From assembly GCA_009691715.1 (NCBI GenBank), contig SIAN01000001.1, positions 1 to 64,000 on the forward strand: 64,000 nucleotides of DNA, written 5' to 3'. Position 1 is the first letter of the stretch; each line of letters begins with the position of its first letter. Below the pieces are notes generated by a model. That model was given only the letters and a program-made list of their open reading frames with translations. It was not told where the DNA came from and did no database searches. Positions 9,018 through 18,428 of this stretch are shown here, piece after piece. Source of the stretch: Planctomycetota bacterium (GTDB taxonomy: Bacteria > Planctomycetota > B15-G4 > SIAN01). A program made the position numbers and the translations under genes.

Positions 9018-9369
9018 AGCACCAGAGTTCCACGGCTCTGGCGTTCTCGAACCTTGCCCCAACGCATCCTGCGTCTGCGGTCTGGCTTCGGAAAATTGTT
9101 CGGTCTACCATGAGGCGACCAAAGTCCGAGCCGCGAAGCTCCTGCCTGGCGCAACGGCGGTGTCAGTTCGGTAGTTCGCGCTAGTTTTTCAACCGGAACT
9201 CGAAGCAGTCACGGACCGAGCCCGACTCTGGCTCGGTGCGTCACGAACGTGGACGGTCTGAATCTCGATCAAACTTGAATCGATTGGTGGCGCGTCGGAG
9301 GCGGGTGGATCCTCGCTCGTGCGGGGCTCGCGGATGACGTTGAACTCGTACCCCCACAAGGATCAGCAA
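9018..9369. other. Intergenic region between ferredoxin and metalloprotease genes
   Basis: About 350 bases without a convincing gene. A hairpin CCAGAG-n8-CTCTGG (9022-9041) abuts the ferredoxin start. A second hairpin ACCGAGC-n9-GCTCGGT lies at 9215-9237. The metalloprotease promoter should be here, but no strong -35/-10 pair stands out. Confidence 0.4.
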
Positions 9370-11121
9370 ATGACTCGACAGGGTGACGGGCGAAGCAATG
9401 GAAGGCGCGGATTGGCGTGTGCGATCACGCTCGCGTCGACCGGGCTCGCGTTTGCCGGAACACAGTTTTCTCCGAACGACGCGGACTTGGCGTTCACGCA
9501 GTTGCGCGCTGAGGTTCCTGGACTTCGCGCGAATTGGGACTTCGACAGCGGGTTCCCGACGTTCATCTTCGGCAAGCCGATCCGACTGTTCGGCGTCCCG
9601 GAGACCGACGCTGACTACGAAGCGGCCGCGCGGCAGTTCGTCGACGCCTTTTCCGGCCTGTTCGGCTGCGATTCGTCGTCCCTCGTCACGGCGGACGTCC
9701 ATCACATCCTGATGTCGAACATCGGCACGACGAACAAGGTGTCGGTCAACTTCGCGCAGATCGTCAACGGCGTTGAGGTCATCGGCGGCACCATCGCGTT
9801 GCTCTTCAACGCGGATGGCGCGATCGTCGGCATCGAGAACCACGCGATCCCGAATGCGGGCGACCTCGATGTCGTCCCGACCATCACCGCGGAAGCCGCG
9901 CAAGTGCTCGCGCGAAATGCGTTCGGCAGCGCGGCCCGTGTCGGTGGCGTCGAGTTCGGCGTGGTCGAGAATGCGGCGGGCAACGGCGGCGTGATCGCTT
10001 GGTCGGTCGAACTTCTCGGCGGTTTCGATCAGGTCAAGGGCCTGCCGATCAAGGAGAAGATCTGGGTCGACGCGAATGACGGCTCGATCCTCCGCCGCGA
10101 AAACATGATCCACACGTTCACCGACCTCAAGGGTGAAACTCGTCAGTGGTGCACGCCGGGTGTGCTGCCCGATACGGCGGGAAACCCGATCGCCCGGTTC
10201 CTGCTGATGCGTGGTGATGTCAATTCAGCCGTCGGCAACACGGACACCGACCCCGTTGGCAACTGGACGATCACCTATTCCGGTTCGGCGGTGCAGACCG
10301 TGACTTGGGCCTTCTCCTCGACGTCGACGTACGCGTGGGTCGATGACAAGGCCGGTACCGATTACACGAAGAGCGCTTCCGTGACTCCCGGTATCAAGAA
10401 CTATACCGGGCTCAACTCTGTGCCGAGCGAGTTCAATACCGCGGAGATGAACGCGCAACGCAACGGCGTGCTCGTCCGCGAATGGGTCATCGGACTCGAC
10501 CCGACCGACACCATGATGAACTTCAGGCAGCGCTTGAACGTCAACCTGAATTCGACCTGCAACGCCTATTACGACGGCAGCTCGACCAATTACTACAAGA
10601 AGGGCGGCGGCTGCAACAACACCTGCTACTCGACCGTCGTGGCGCACGAGGTCGGCCACTGGGCCAACGACAAGTACGGCTCGAACAATGGCTCGGACGG
10701 CTTCGGTGAAGGCACCGCCGACGTCTGGGGCATGTTCATCTTCGATACGCCGATCGTCGGAGAGGACTTCTTCACCAGCGGCGGCGACATCCGCGACGGC
10801 CGCAACAATCGTCAATACTGCGGCTCATGCGGCGCGGGCTGCTACGGCGAAGTCCACGTCGACGGCGAAGTGCTCATGGGCGCGTTCTGGAGCGTGCGTG
10901 AATACCTGAACGTCACTCACGGCGACGCGGCCGGCGACCTCGTCATCGACACGCTGTTCCACTCTTGGTACGTCGCGTACAACGCGAAGACGATCTGCGA
11001 CACCAACGAGACGCAGATCCTCACCCTCGACGATGACAACGGGAACATCGACGACGGGACGCCGCACTCGGGTGATATCGAGCACGGGTTCGAGGACCAG
11101 GGCTACCCCGGCTACTACTAG
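9370..11121 (+). CDS. Secreted zinc metalloprotease with FTP-like propeptide
   Basis: A 583-residue secreted protein. The ATG at 9370 follows AAGGA at a good distance and gives a signal peptide (RRGLACAITLASTGLAFA). Residues of about 40-230 look like a fungalysin/thermolysin-type propeptide: VNFAQIVNGVEVIGGTIALL and WVDANDGSILRRENM. The zinc site is HEVGH at about residues 426-430, with a likely third ligand Glu in GEGTADVWG some 20 residues later. That arrangement is gluzincin. Cysteine-rich loops (NYYKKGGGCNNTCY, YCGSCGAGCYGE) suggest disulfides. It probably degrades extracellular protein. It is a single-gene unit followed by a strong hairpin. Confidence 0.85.
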   Translation: MTRQGDGRSNGRRGLACAITLASTGLAFAGTQFSPNDADLAFTQLRAEVPGLRANWDFDSGFPTFIFGKPIRLFGVPETDADYEAAARQFVDAFSGLFGCDSSSLVTADVHHILMSNIGTTNKVSVNFAQIVNGVEVIGGTIALLFNADGAIVGIENHAIPNAGDLDVVPTITAEAAQVLARNAFGSAARVGGVEFGVVENAAGNGGVIAWSVELLGGFDQVKGLPIKEKIWVDANDGSILRRENMIHTFTDLKGETRQWCTPGVLPDTAGNPIARFLLMRGDVNSAVGNTDTDPVGNWTITYSGSAVQTVTWAFSSTSTYAWVDDKAGTDYTKSASVTPGIKNYTGLNSVPSEFNTAEMNAQRNGVLVREWVIGLDPTDTMMNFRQRLNVNLNSTCNAYYDGSSTNYYKKGGGCNNTCYSTVVAHEVGHWANDKYGSNNGSDGFGEGTADVWGMFIFDTPIVGEDFFTSGGDIRDGRNNRQYCGSCGAGCYGEVHVDGEVLMGAFWSVREYLNVTHGDAAGDLVIDTLFHSWYVAYNAKTICDTNETQILTLDDDNGNIDDGTPHSGDIEHGFEDQGYPGYY

Positions 11122-11143
11122 ATTCGTGATGCATTCGGATCCC

Positions 11144-11173
11144 CGGGCGGGGTGCGGCGACGCGCCCCGCCCG
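11144..11173 (+). terminator. Strong stem-loop after the metalloprotease gene
   Basis: A 13-bp stem (cgggcggggtgcg / cgcgccccgcccg, one G-T pair) closes a gcga loop 22 bases after the stop codon. No T-run follows, so termination may need Rho, or the hairpin may protect the mRNA end. Confidence 0.55.
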
Positions 11174-11322
11174 CGGTGATCGCAACGTCCGCGATCGACT
11201 GCGCGCCGGCCTCCGGGTTACCTGGAGACTGGCGCGCAGTGTTTCGTTGCGACCGCGGCGCGTGACGGGCTGCGGCGATCCGTCCGCGCCTATGCTCCCC
11301 GCTTTTGCGGGAGAGGGTGACG

Positions 11323-12807
11323 ATGGGCGCGCGAGTGACGGTGATCGCGGCCGGCGACCTTGGCACGCGGCTGCGGGTAGATGCTGTCGACGCCGACGAG
11401 TGGAAGCGCCTCCTAGCGGGCAAAATGCCTGGCTTCAGGGATGGCGACCGCGCCGCGCTGGCGCGGCTCGCTGGGTTCAGCCGCTTTGCAGCGCAGCCAG
11501 GGCAGTTCTTGCCGTGGTCCGGTGCGGAGGGCACTGCTGGACTCGTTGTCGGGCGCGACTCGAAAGTTCCCGTCACCCAGTCGTTGCGCAGCGCCGCGGC
11601 GCTCGCCGCTCAACAACTGGCGGATGGAAGCTCGGTCGGATTCGTCGTGTCGCCCGGCTTGCACGACGGAGGCGGGACGACTGGCCGCGTGCTCATCGGA
11701 GCCATCGCCGAGGGGTTGCTGCTTTCCGATTACGGCAGCCGGCGCAGCAACCAGCGCGAAGCCGCCACGGGCTCGATCGAGGTCGCGATCGTTTCTTCGC
11801 TACCGGCCACGCAGGTGACCTCGGCGATCGAGCGAGCGCGAGCACTGGTGGCTGGCGTCTTGCTCGCGCGTGAGTTGGTGAACGCGCCGGCGCAGGAGCT
11901 CGGACCTGCCGAACTGGCGGATGCGGCGGTCGAGGTGGCGCGCCGTCACGGCTACGGGATCGAGGTGATTCGTGGTGCCGACGTCGAGCGCCGCGGCTTC
12001 AGGATGGTCGCGGCCGTTGGTCGTGCCAGTGCGAAGCCCGCGACGGTGACGCTGCTGCGGCGGTGCCCGAGCGACGCCGCGCCCGCTGTGGCGCTGGTTG
12101 GAAAGGGGGTGACGTTCGACAGTGGCGGACTCTCGATCAAGCCGGCCGACTCGATGGAATTGATGCGCAAGGACATGGCCGGCGCCGCCACCATCCTCGG
12201 GGCACTTGATGCGATTGGCCGCTGCGGGATCGAGCTTTCGTTCGTCGCCGCGCTGCCCTCGGCCGAGAACATGATCGGTCCCGACGCGTTTCGTCCCGGC
12301 GATGTGCTCACCGCCTACAACGGCATCACAGTCGAGATCGGCAACACCGACGCCGAAGGTCGCCTCCTGCTTGCTGATGCGCTGGCGTGGGCGCGCGAGC
12401 AGAATCCGCTTCGAATGATCGACTACGCGACACTCACCGGCGCGGCGCGCGTGGCGCTCGGTCCCGACCTGCCGGCGCTCTTCGCCAGCGACGACGGGCT
12501 TGCCGCGGCGGTCGAATCGGCGGCGCGTGAAGGCGACGAGCCGGTCTGGCGCTTGCCATTGTGGAACGGCTACGAGCGCGCGCTTGACTCTCCCTTCGCC
12601 GACGTAAACCACGTCGGCAGCGAAAAACGAGCCGGCGCGATCCTCGCCGCGCTGTTCCTCCGCCGTTTCACCGGCGGGTTGCCATGGGCGCACGTCGATC
12701 TCTACGGCTGGGAGGATCGTGGCCGCCCGGAGGCGCCGAGGGGGGCGAACGGCATGGGAGTGCGCACGCTGTTCAACTTCGCCGAACGTCTCGCCGATCG
12801 CAGTTGA
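11323..12807 (+). CDS. pepA: Leucyl aminopeptidase (peptidase M17)
   Basis: A 494-residue cytosolic di-metal aminopeptidase that removes N-terminal residues from peptides. The M17 signature NTDAEGRL is at 341-348. The metal and catalytic residues are in place: Lys261 and Asp266 in GKGVTFDSGG, Asp284 in RKDMAG, Asp343, Glu345 and Arg347. The length is normal for the family. ATG at 11323 is preceded by GAGAGGG at ideal spacing and is preferred to an upstream in-frame TTG. It stands alone and is convergent with the methyltransferase gene. Confidence 0.93.
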   Translation: MGARVTVIAAGDLGTRLRVDAVDADEWKRLLAGKMPGFRDGDRAALARLAGFSRFAAQPGQFLPWSGAEGTAGLVVGRDSKVPVTQSLRSAAALAAQQLADGSSVGFVVSPGLHDGGGTTGRVLIGAIAEGLLLSDYGSRRSNQREAATGSIEVAIVSSLPATQVTSAIERARALVAGVLLARELVNAPAQELGPAELADAAVEVARRHGYGIEVIRGADVERRGFRMVAAVGRASAKPATVTLLRRCPSDAAPAVALVGKGVTFDSGGLSIKPADSMELMRKDMAGAATILGALDAIGRCGIELSFVAALPSAENMIGPDAFRPGDVLTAYNGITVEIGNTDAEGRLLLADALAWAREQNPLRMIDYATLTGAARVALGPDLPALFASDDGLAAAVESAAREGDEPVWRLPLWNGYERALDSPFADVNHVGSEKRAGAILAALFLRRFTGGLPWAHVDLYGWEDRGRPEAPRGANGMGVRTLFNFAERLADRS

Positions 12808-12852
12808 CGGCTGCCGCCGCGAGTCGCTCGATTCGGAGTCGCCCTCGATGCG

Positions 12853-13647
12853 TCAGCGCCGGCGCAGGATCAGCATCGTGTCGAGCTGCTTGTCGTCGAG
12901 GTCGCGCGGGCGTGTCCAGTCGTAGCAGAAGTCGTAGGTCGCCACGTGCTCGAACTCGGGCACTGCGGCCAGCAGCGCCTTGGACTGCTTTGCGTTGTAC
13001 GTGCGGAACCACCAGCTCGACTCGTGGCGGCGCACCTGATCACCGGTCGTCACGACCAGGCGCGAGCGGACCCGTTCACGCCGTTCGCCGGGCTCCGGTG
13101 GCCAGCTACGGATATTGCAGACGACGCGCGTGCCGTCGCGTTCGCCGATCCAGCGCTCGTGCTGGCAGCGGCGCCACGGGTACCAAGTGAGGTGGTACCC
13201 GAGCACATAGATCCCGCCCGGCAGCAGCGCCTCGGCGACGGCGCGAAGGTGGCCGCGGGCACTCTTCTCATCGAGCAGGTACTTGAAGGTCGAGACCAGG
13301 CAGTGGGCGAGCTCGAACTTCTCCTTGAACCGGAACGCCTCCATCCGCGCGACGCGGAGGTCGGCCTCGAGCCGAGCGCAACGCAGCCGTTCGCCCGCGA
13401 AATCGAGCATTGGCTGCGACAGATCGAAACCCGTCGGCCGCCAGCCCCGCCGCGCCATCTCGAGCAGCAACCGTCCGCTCCCGCACGCCGGCTCGAGCAC
13501 GCGCCGAGGCGTCCGTGCGCGCTTCACGCGGCCGAACCGCTCGAACGCCTGCTCGAGGAAGAGCCCCTCCTTGGTCGTGTCCTCTTCAAAGACGATGTCG
13601 TACAGCAGCGGCGTCTCGTACCAGTCAAGCGTCTCGTATTTCGCCAT
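12853..13647 (-). CDS. Class I SAM-dependent methyltransferase, substrate unknown
   Basis: A 264-residue protein. Motif I is VLEPACGSGRLLLEM (about residues 50-64), followed by GFDLSQPML and the acceptor-side strand GIYVLGYHLTWYPW. The opening (YETLDWYETPLLYDIVFEED) is like small stand-alone methyltransferases. Nothing identifies the substrate. It lies downstream of metH on the same strand, separated by a structured intergenic stretch, so it may be read through from metH or controlled by that structure. The start is ATG. Confidence 0.8.
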   Translation of the reverse strand: MAKYETLDWYETPLLYDIVFEEDTTKEGLFLEQAFERFGRVKRARTPRRVLEPACGSGRLLLEMARRGWRPTGFDLSQPMLDFAGERLRCARLEADLRVARMEAFRFKEKFELAHCLVSTFKYLLDEKSARGHLRAVAEALLPGGIYVLGYHLTWYPWRRCQHERWIGERDGTRVVCNIRSWPPEPGERRERVRSRLVVTTGDQVRRHESSWWFRTYNAKQSKALLAAVPEFEHVATYDFCYDWTRPRDLDDKQLDTMLILRRR

Positions 13648-13679
13648 GGGATCTGGCGACGTTACCGCCGCCGCGCCAT

Positions 13680-13793
13680 CCCTCTTCCGCCACGATCCTG
13701 ACCCAGTTCAGCTGCGAACGGCGCGCGTACCCGCGCGCTCGTTCGTCAGCTGCAACCCCCGAGAGGGCAGCGGCGCGCCGCGCCGTCTGCCCG
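13680..13793 (-). ncRNA. Structured intergenic element (possible leader RNA or attenuator)
   Basis: On the minus strand a long hairpin (13709-13752) has three 6-bp helices: CAGCTG/CAGCTG, CGAACG/CGTTCG and CGCGCG/CGCGCG, with a ggta loop. It is enclosed by a closing helix CCCTCT/AGAGGG (13680-13685 with 13762-13767). An upstream hairpin GGGCAG/CTGCCC (13765-13792) shares three bases with the closing helix, so the two structures partly compete. It lies between metH and the methyltransferase gene. It does not match a riboswitch class I know. The structure is seen; the function is inferred. Confidence 0.4.
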
Positions 13794-13803
13794 GCGCGGG
13801 TTT

Positions 13804-13831
13804 AGGCTGCGGGCCTTCGGCCCGTCAGCCT
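13804..13831 (-). terminator. Stem-loop at the end of metH
   Basis: A 12-bp interrupted stem (aggctg-cgggcc / ggcccg-t-cagcct) with a 3-base loop ttc begins at the last base of the metH stop codon. There is no T-run after it. It is a plausible but weak terminator. Confidence 0.45.
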
Positions 13832-16800
13832 CAAACCGCGAAGTACTTGGCCGACCGGTGGTGCACGACGATCGCGGAAGTCGACTGCTCCGGATCGAGC
13901 TGGAACTCCTCGCTCAGCGTCACCCCGATCCGATGCGCCCCGAGCAACCGGTTCAGCACCGTCTGCATCGCGAGATCGGGGCAGGCCGGGTAGCCGAAGC
14001 TGTAGCGCGAGCCGCGGTAGCCCTGGCGCAGCATGGCGCCGAGGTCGCGGGCGTCGTCGCCGCCGATGGCGAGGTCGCTGCGGATCTGCCGATGGACGTA
14101 TTCGGCGAGCGCCTCGGCTATCTCGACCGACAGTCCGTGCAGGTAGAGATAGTCGCGGTAGCGGTTGGCGCGGAACCAGGAACGCGCGATCTCGCTGGCC
14201 CGTTGGCCGACCGTCACGAGCTGCACGCCGATCACGTCCATCTCGCCCGAATCGACCGGGCGGAAGAAGTCGGCGATGCAGCGGCGCGCGCCGCGAAGCT
14301 GGCGTGGGAAATACATCCGCGCGATCTCCCGCGTCGCGGTCTCGTCGTACACGATCACGGTCTCGCCGATGCTCTGGCACGGAAAGAGGCCGTAGACCGC
14401 CTTCGGTTGCAGGATCTCGTCCGCGGCGCAACGCTTCAGCAGTTCGATGTACGCCGGGCGCGCGTGCTCTTCGAGATCGGCCTTCCACTGCGCCTCGCTG
14501 CGGGTGCCGCGCTTGAAGCCCCACTGGAATTGGAACAGCAACCGCTCGTTGATCAGCGGCACGAGCGACTGGAGCGGGATCTTCTCGATCACGCGGGTGC
14601 CGAAGAATGGCACGTCGGGCACGGGGACGACCGGCAGCGCAGCCGGCGCTTGGAAGGCTTCGTCGTGCGGGACGGGCCGCTCGCGGAGCGAAAAAACGCG
14701 CTGCAGCTCCGCCGGCGCGACGTTCGCGACGGTCGCCTCGGTGGCGACTCTCGCCTCGAGTTGCTCGTCGCGGCGCACATCGTCGCTGACCGAACTGCCG
14801 GCGTCCGCCGCGGCGCCGGTGGCTTGGTTGACCGTCGCGACTTCGAGCTTCGCCTTCGCTGCGCCGCAGATCTTCGCCGCCAGCGCCAGTCCCTCGAACG
14901 CGTCGCGCGCGTAAGAGACCGGCCCCTTGTAGATCGCCCGCAAATCGCGCTCGACATAGCTGCGCGTGAGCGCCGCACCACCGAGCACCACCGGCAGCGT
15001 GATACCGAGGCGGTTCATCTCCTCGAGATTCTCCTTCATCACCACCGTCGACTTGACCAGCAGCCCTGACATCCCGATCGCGTCGGCTCGATGCACCTTC
15101 GCGGCTTCCAGCATCGCGGAGAGCGGCTGCTTGATGCCGAGGTTGAAGATCGTGTAGCCGTTGTTGCTCAGGATGATGTCGACGAGGTTCTTGCCGATGT
15201 CGTGTACATCACCGCGCACCGTCGCCAGCACGATCCGTCCCTTGCTGTCGCCGTCCGTTCGTTCCATGTGCGGTTCGAGCAGTGCCACCGCCGCCTTCAT
15301 CGTCTCCGCCGACTGAAGCACGAACGGCAACTGCATCTCGCCGGTGGCGAACAGCTCGCCGACCGTCTTCATGCCGTCGAGCAGCAGGTCGTTGATGATC
15401 GCGAGCGGCGCATACGTTTCGAGCGCCTTCGCGAGGTCCAGATCGAGTCCCGGCTTGTCGCCGCGGACGATCCGTTCCTTCAGCCGCTCCTCGATGGTGG
15501 CCGCGGGCTTGCGCGCGGCCTTCTCCTCGACGACGTTCTCGAACAGCTCGATCAGCGCGTGCAGCGGGTCGTAGCCCGGTCGGCGGCGGTCGTAGATGAG
15601 GTCCTCGGCGACCTGGCGCTGCCGTTCCTCGATCTGGAACAGCGGCTTGATCTTGCCGTTGTGGACGATCGCCGCGTCGAGCCCGCGCTGCCGTGCATGG
15701 TGCAGGAAGACCGAGTTCAGCACGTGGCGCGCGGCCGGCTTCAGCCCGAACGAGATGTTCGACAGCCCGAGCAACGTGTGGCACTCGGGCAGCCGTTTCT
15801 TGATCTGCTCGATGCCGTCGAGCGTCGCGAGGCCGAGCTTGCGGTCGTCTTCGTTGCCGGTGCAGATCGTGAACGTGAGCGGGTCGATCAGGATGTCGGA
15901 AGGCCGCATTCCCCACTTGCTGCAGGCGAGATTGACGATCCGCTCCGCAACCGCGACCTTTTCTGCGCTCTCCTTCGCCATCCCCTTTTCGTCGATCGTG
16001 AGTGCCACCACCGCCGCACCGAACTTCTTCGCCAGCGGCAGCACGCGGGCCATCCGCTCCTCGCCATCCTCCATGTGGATCGAGTTGATGATCGAGCGGC
16101 CGCCGCAGAACGCCAGCGCCGCCTCGATCACCGGTGCCTCGGTCGAGTCGATCGACAGCGGCGCCGCCACCTGCGTGGAGAAGCGCTTCACCGCCGCGCT
16201 CATGTCGGCCACTTCGTCGCGCCCGACGTAAGCGGTGCAGATGTCAACGACATGCGCGCCCTCGGCCATCTGCGCGCGGCCCATCGCGACCATGCCGTCC
16301 AAATCGCCCAGCTCGAGCAGTTTCTTGAACTGCTTGCTGCCATTGGCGTTGGTGCGCTCGCCGACGATCAGGAACGAACTGTCCTGGCGGATCGTGACCG
16401 CGCTGTAGAGGCTCGACACCGACGGCACGAAGCGCACGGACTGCTTCGCTGGCTGCAATCCGGCGCACGCCTTCACTACCGCGCGCAGGTGCTCCGGCGT
16501 CGTGCCGCAGCAGCCACCGATGATGCGCACGCCGTCTTCGAGCACGAACCGCTCGAGCCAGCGCGCGAGATCGGCCGGCTTCAGCGGATAGTGCGGCTGC
16601 CCATCGACCATCTGCGGCAGGCCGGCGTTGGGCTGGCAGGAGATGAGATGCGGCGCGTTGCGGCAGAGCCACGCGACGTGCTCGCCCATCTCCTGCGGTC
16701 CAGTGGCGCAGTTCAATCCGATCACGTCGATCGGATAGGGCTCGAGCGCGACGAGTGCTGCCGACAACTCGGTGCCGACCAGCATCGTGCCGGTGGTCTC

Positions 16801-17379
16801 CATCGTGACCTGCACCATCAGCGGAACGCGCTTCTTTCGCTGTTCCATCGCCGCAAGCACGCCGCAGAGCGCCGCCTTGGTCTGCAAGATGTCCTGGCAA
16901 GTCTCGATCAGCATCGCGTCGACGTCGCCGTCGAGCAGCCCCTGCGCCTGCTCGTAGTAGCTCTTCTCAAGCACTGCGAAGGTCGTGTGGCCGAGCGATG
17001 GCAGCCGCGTGCCCGGTCCGATCGAGCCGACGACGTAACGCGGGCGGTCAGCCGTCTCGAAGGCGTCGGCCGCCTTGCGTGCGAGCTCGGCCGCGATCCG
17101 GTTGATCTCGCGCGTCCGGTGGGCGAGTCCGAACTCAGCCAGCACCACCTCGTTGGCGCCGAAGGTGTTGGTCTCGACCGCGTCGCAACCGACGGCGAGG
17201 AAGTCGCGGTGGATCTGCTCGACGATGTCGGGTCGCGCGAGGTTCACCGTCTCGGAGCAGTTCTCGCAGTCGAGGTAGTCGGCGAGCGGCAGCTTGGTCG
17301 CCAGCAGCGAAGTGCCCATCGCGCCGTCGAAGATGACGACGCGCTGGCGAGCGAGTTCGGGGAGCGGAATGCGGGTCAT
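13831..17379 (-). CDS. metH: Cobalamin-dependent methionine synthase
   Basis: A full-length 1182-residue enzyme that transfers methyl from methyltetrahydrofolate through cobalamin to homocysteine. All four modules are present. The homocysteine domain opens with IFDGAMGTSLL and has the zinc cysteines in GGCCGTTPEH near residue 290. The pterin domain includes SFLIVGERTNANGSK. The B12 domain has the cobalt ligand His in VRGDVHDIGKN near residue 724. The C-terminal reactivation domain includes ACPDLAMQ. The ATG overlaps the stop of the upstream regulator gene by four bases (ATGA), so the two are translationally coupled. The enzyme makes the cell dependent on B12, which fits the riboswitch-controlled locus at 40.6 kb. 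Confidence 0.97.
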   Translation of the reverse strand: MTRIPLPELARQRVVIFDGAMGTSLLATKLPLADYLDCENCSETVNLARPDIVEQIHRDFLAVGCDAVETNTFGANEVVLAEFGLAHRTREINRIAAELARKAADAFETADRPRYVVGSIGPGTRLPSLGHTTFAVLEKSYYEQAQGLLDGDVDAMLIETCQDILQTKAALCGVLAAMEQRKKRVPLMVQVTMETTGTMLVGTELSAALVALEPYPIDVIGLNCATGPQEMGEHVAWLCRNAPHLISCQPNAGLPQMVDGQPHYPLKPADLARWLERFVLEDGVRIIGGCCGTTPEHLRAVVKACAGLQPAKQSVRFVPSVSSLYSAVTIRQDSSFLIVGERTNANGSKQFKKLLELGDLDGMVAMGRAQMAEGAHVVDICTAYVGRDEVADMSAAVKRFSTQVAAPLSIDSTEAPVIEAALAFCGGRSIINSIHMEDGEERMARVLPLAKKFGAAVVALTIDEKGMAKESAEKVAVAERIVNLACSKWGMRPSDILIDPLTFTICTGNEDDRKLGLATLDGIEQIKKRLPECHTLLGLSNISFGLKPAARHVLNSVFLHHARQRGLDAAIVHNGKIKPLFQIEERQRQVAEDLIYDRRRPGYDPLHALIELFENVVEEKAARKPAATIEERLKERIVRGDKPGLDLDLAKALETYAPLAIINDLLLDGMKTVGELFATGEMQLPFVLQSAETMKAAVALLEPHMERTDGDSKGRIVLATVRGDVHDIGKNLVDIILSNNGYTIFNLGIKQPLSAMLEAAKVHRADAIGMSGLLVKSTVVMKENLEEMNRLGITLPVVLGGAALTRSYVERDLRAIYKGPVSYARDAFEGLALAAKICGAAKAKLEVATVNQATGAAADAGSSVSDDVRRDEQLEARVATEATVANVAPAELQRVFSLRERPVPHDEAFQAPAALPVVPVPDVPFFGTRVIEKIPLQSLVPLINERLLFQFQWGFKRGTRSEAQWKADLEEHARPAYIELLKRCAADEILQPKAVYGLFPCQSIGETVIVYDETATREIARMYFPRQLRGARRCIADFFRPVDSGEMDVIGVQLVTVGQRASEIARSWFRANRYRDYLYLHGLSVEIAEALAEYVHRQIRSDLAIGGDDARDLGAMLRQGYRGSRYSFGYPACPDLAMQTVLNRLLGAHRIGVTLSEEFQLDPEQSTSAIVVHHRSAKYFAV

Positions 17380-18428
17380 CGGTGCCTCGACGCGGAGGTG
17401 AGCTTCTTCGAAACGCGGGCGCGCGCTCCATTCGTCGCGCCCTTCGGCTTGCACGCCAGCGCCAGCAGCGTCTGGAACCACGGCGGCTGCCGCTCGCGCG
17501 CCACGATCGCGGTCGTCGCGTCGACGAATCCCGCCGCGGCCAACCACTCGGCGAGCTCGCGCTCATGGAAGCCTGGCCAGCGGTCCTGGAACTTCTCCGC
17601 CGTCCAGCGCTCCTTGTGCTTCAGCAGGTCGAGCACGAGCAGCCGGCCACCTGGCTTCAGCACGCGCCACGCCTCGGCCAGTGCTCGCTGCGGCTCGGCA
17701 GCGTGATGCAGCGCCTGCGACAGCACCACCAGCTCGACCTCGCCATCGGCGAGTGGCAGCGCTTCAATCTCGCCGTGGCGCAGTTCGAGGTTTGTGACGC
17801 CCGACTTCTCGGCCTTGGCGCGCACCCGATCGAGCATCGGCCGGCTCGCGTCGACGCCGATCACCTTCGTGCTCGACTGGCAGAGCAGCAGCGTCAGCTC
17901 GCCGCCGCCGATGCCGAGGTCGGCCACGCTGCCGCGCGGCAACAGCAGCACCAGCGCCTTGGCGAGTCCTTCCCAAGTGCGACCCGGCAGGTACTCGTGC
18001 TCGATCGCGTCGGCGATCCGATCGAAGTAGGCGCGCGCCTCCTTCTCCCGATCGGCCAGCGCGGCGCGCAGCGCCTTCGCGTCACGCCGCGCCTCGGGCG
18101 AAGCGGCGACTGTGGAAGCCAGTTCGTCGTATGCGAGGGCGGCGCCATGGGCGGCGCCGTTCACTTCTGCGCCGGGCACCGAGCCGTGCGCGGCGCCGAC
18201 GACCGGCGCCCGCGAGTAGTAGCACTTCGTCCCGTCCTTGCGGTCGGCGATCAATCCGGCTTCGCGCAGAAGCGCCAGGTGCTGCGAGACGGTCGACTGG
18301 CTTGCCTCGACGACGCGCGTGAGCTCCGCCACCGACAGCTCCGCCTGCGACAGCAGCGCGAGCAACCGCAGCCGCGTCGGATCGGCGAGTGCCTTCAAGG
18401 CCTTGCTGGTGGACTGGAGTTCATTCAT
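17376..18428 (-). CDS. ArsR-type regulator fused to a methyltransferase domain (SahR-like)
   Basis: A 350-residue fusion. Residues 1 to about 75 are an ArsR winged helix: LADPTRLRLLALLSQAELSV, then ASQSTVSQHLALLREAGLI. Residues of about 150-310 are a class I methyltransferase fold, with SVADLGIGGGELTLLL, VIGVDASRPMLD and LSQALHHAAEP. This architecture matches SahR, an ArsR-family repressor whose methylase-like domain binds S-adenosylhomocysteine and controls methionine-cycle genes in Proteobacteria. Coupling to metH supports the same role here. Whether the domain senses SAH or methylates something is inferred. The start codon lies inside a long dyad, with no Shine-Dalgarno sequence before it. 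Confidence 0.8.
   Translation of the reverse strand: MNELQSTSKALKALADPTRLRLLALLSQAELSVAELTRVVEASQSTVSQHLALLREAGLIADRKDGTKCYYSRAPVVGAAHGSVPGAEVNGAAHGAALAYDELASTVAASPEARRDAKALRAALADREKEARAYFDRIADAIEHEYLPGRTWEGLAKALVLLLPRGSVADLGIGGGELTLLLCQSSTKVIGVDASRPMLDRVRAKAEKSGVTNLELRHGEIEALPLADGEVELVVLSQALHHAAEPQRALAEAWRVLKPGGRLLVLDLLKHKERWTAEKFQDRWPGFHERELAEWLAAAGFVDATTAIVARERQPPWFQTLLALACKPKGATNGARARVSKKLTSASRHR

Noticed and set aside
9018..9062. TTG start at 9062 for the ferredoxin gene
   Set aside because: The added segment contains a stable hairpin and no ribosome-binding site; the GTG at 9017 is more likely.
13680..13767. TPP riboswitch on the minus strand
   Set aside because: A 31-base stretch looks loosely like the THI-box 3' half, but the CUGAGA core and correct spacing are missing and the neighbours are not thiamin genes.
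13680..13767. Small signal recognition particle RNA
   Set aside because: GGGUCAGG followed by GGAAG recalls the SRP core, but the GGAA loop is not at a helix tip and the symmetric loop is absent.
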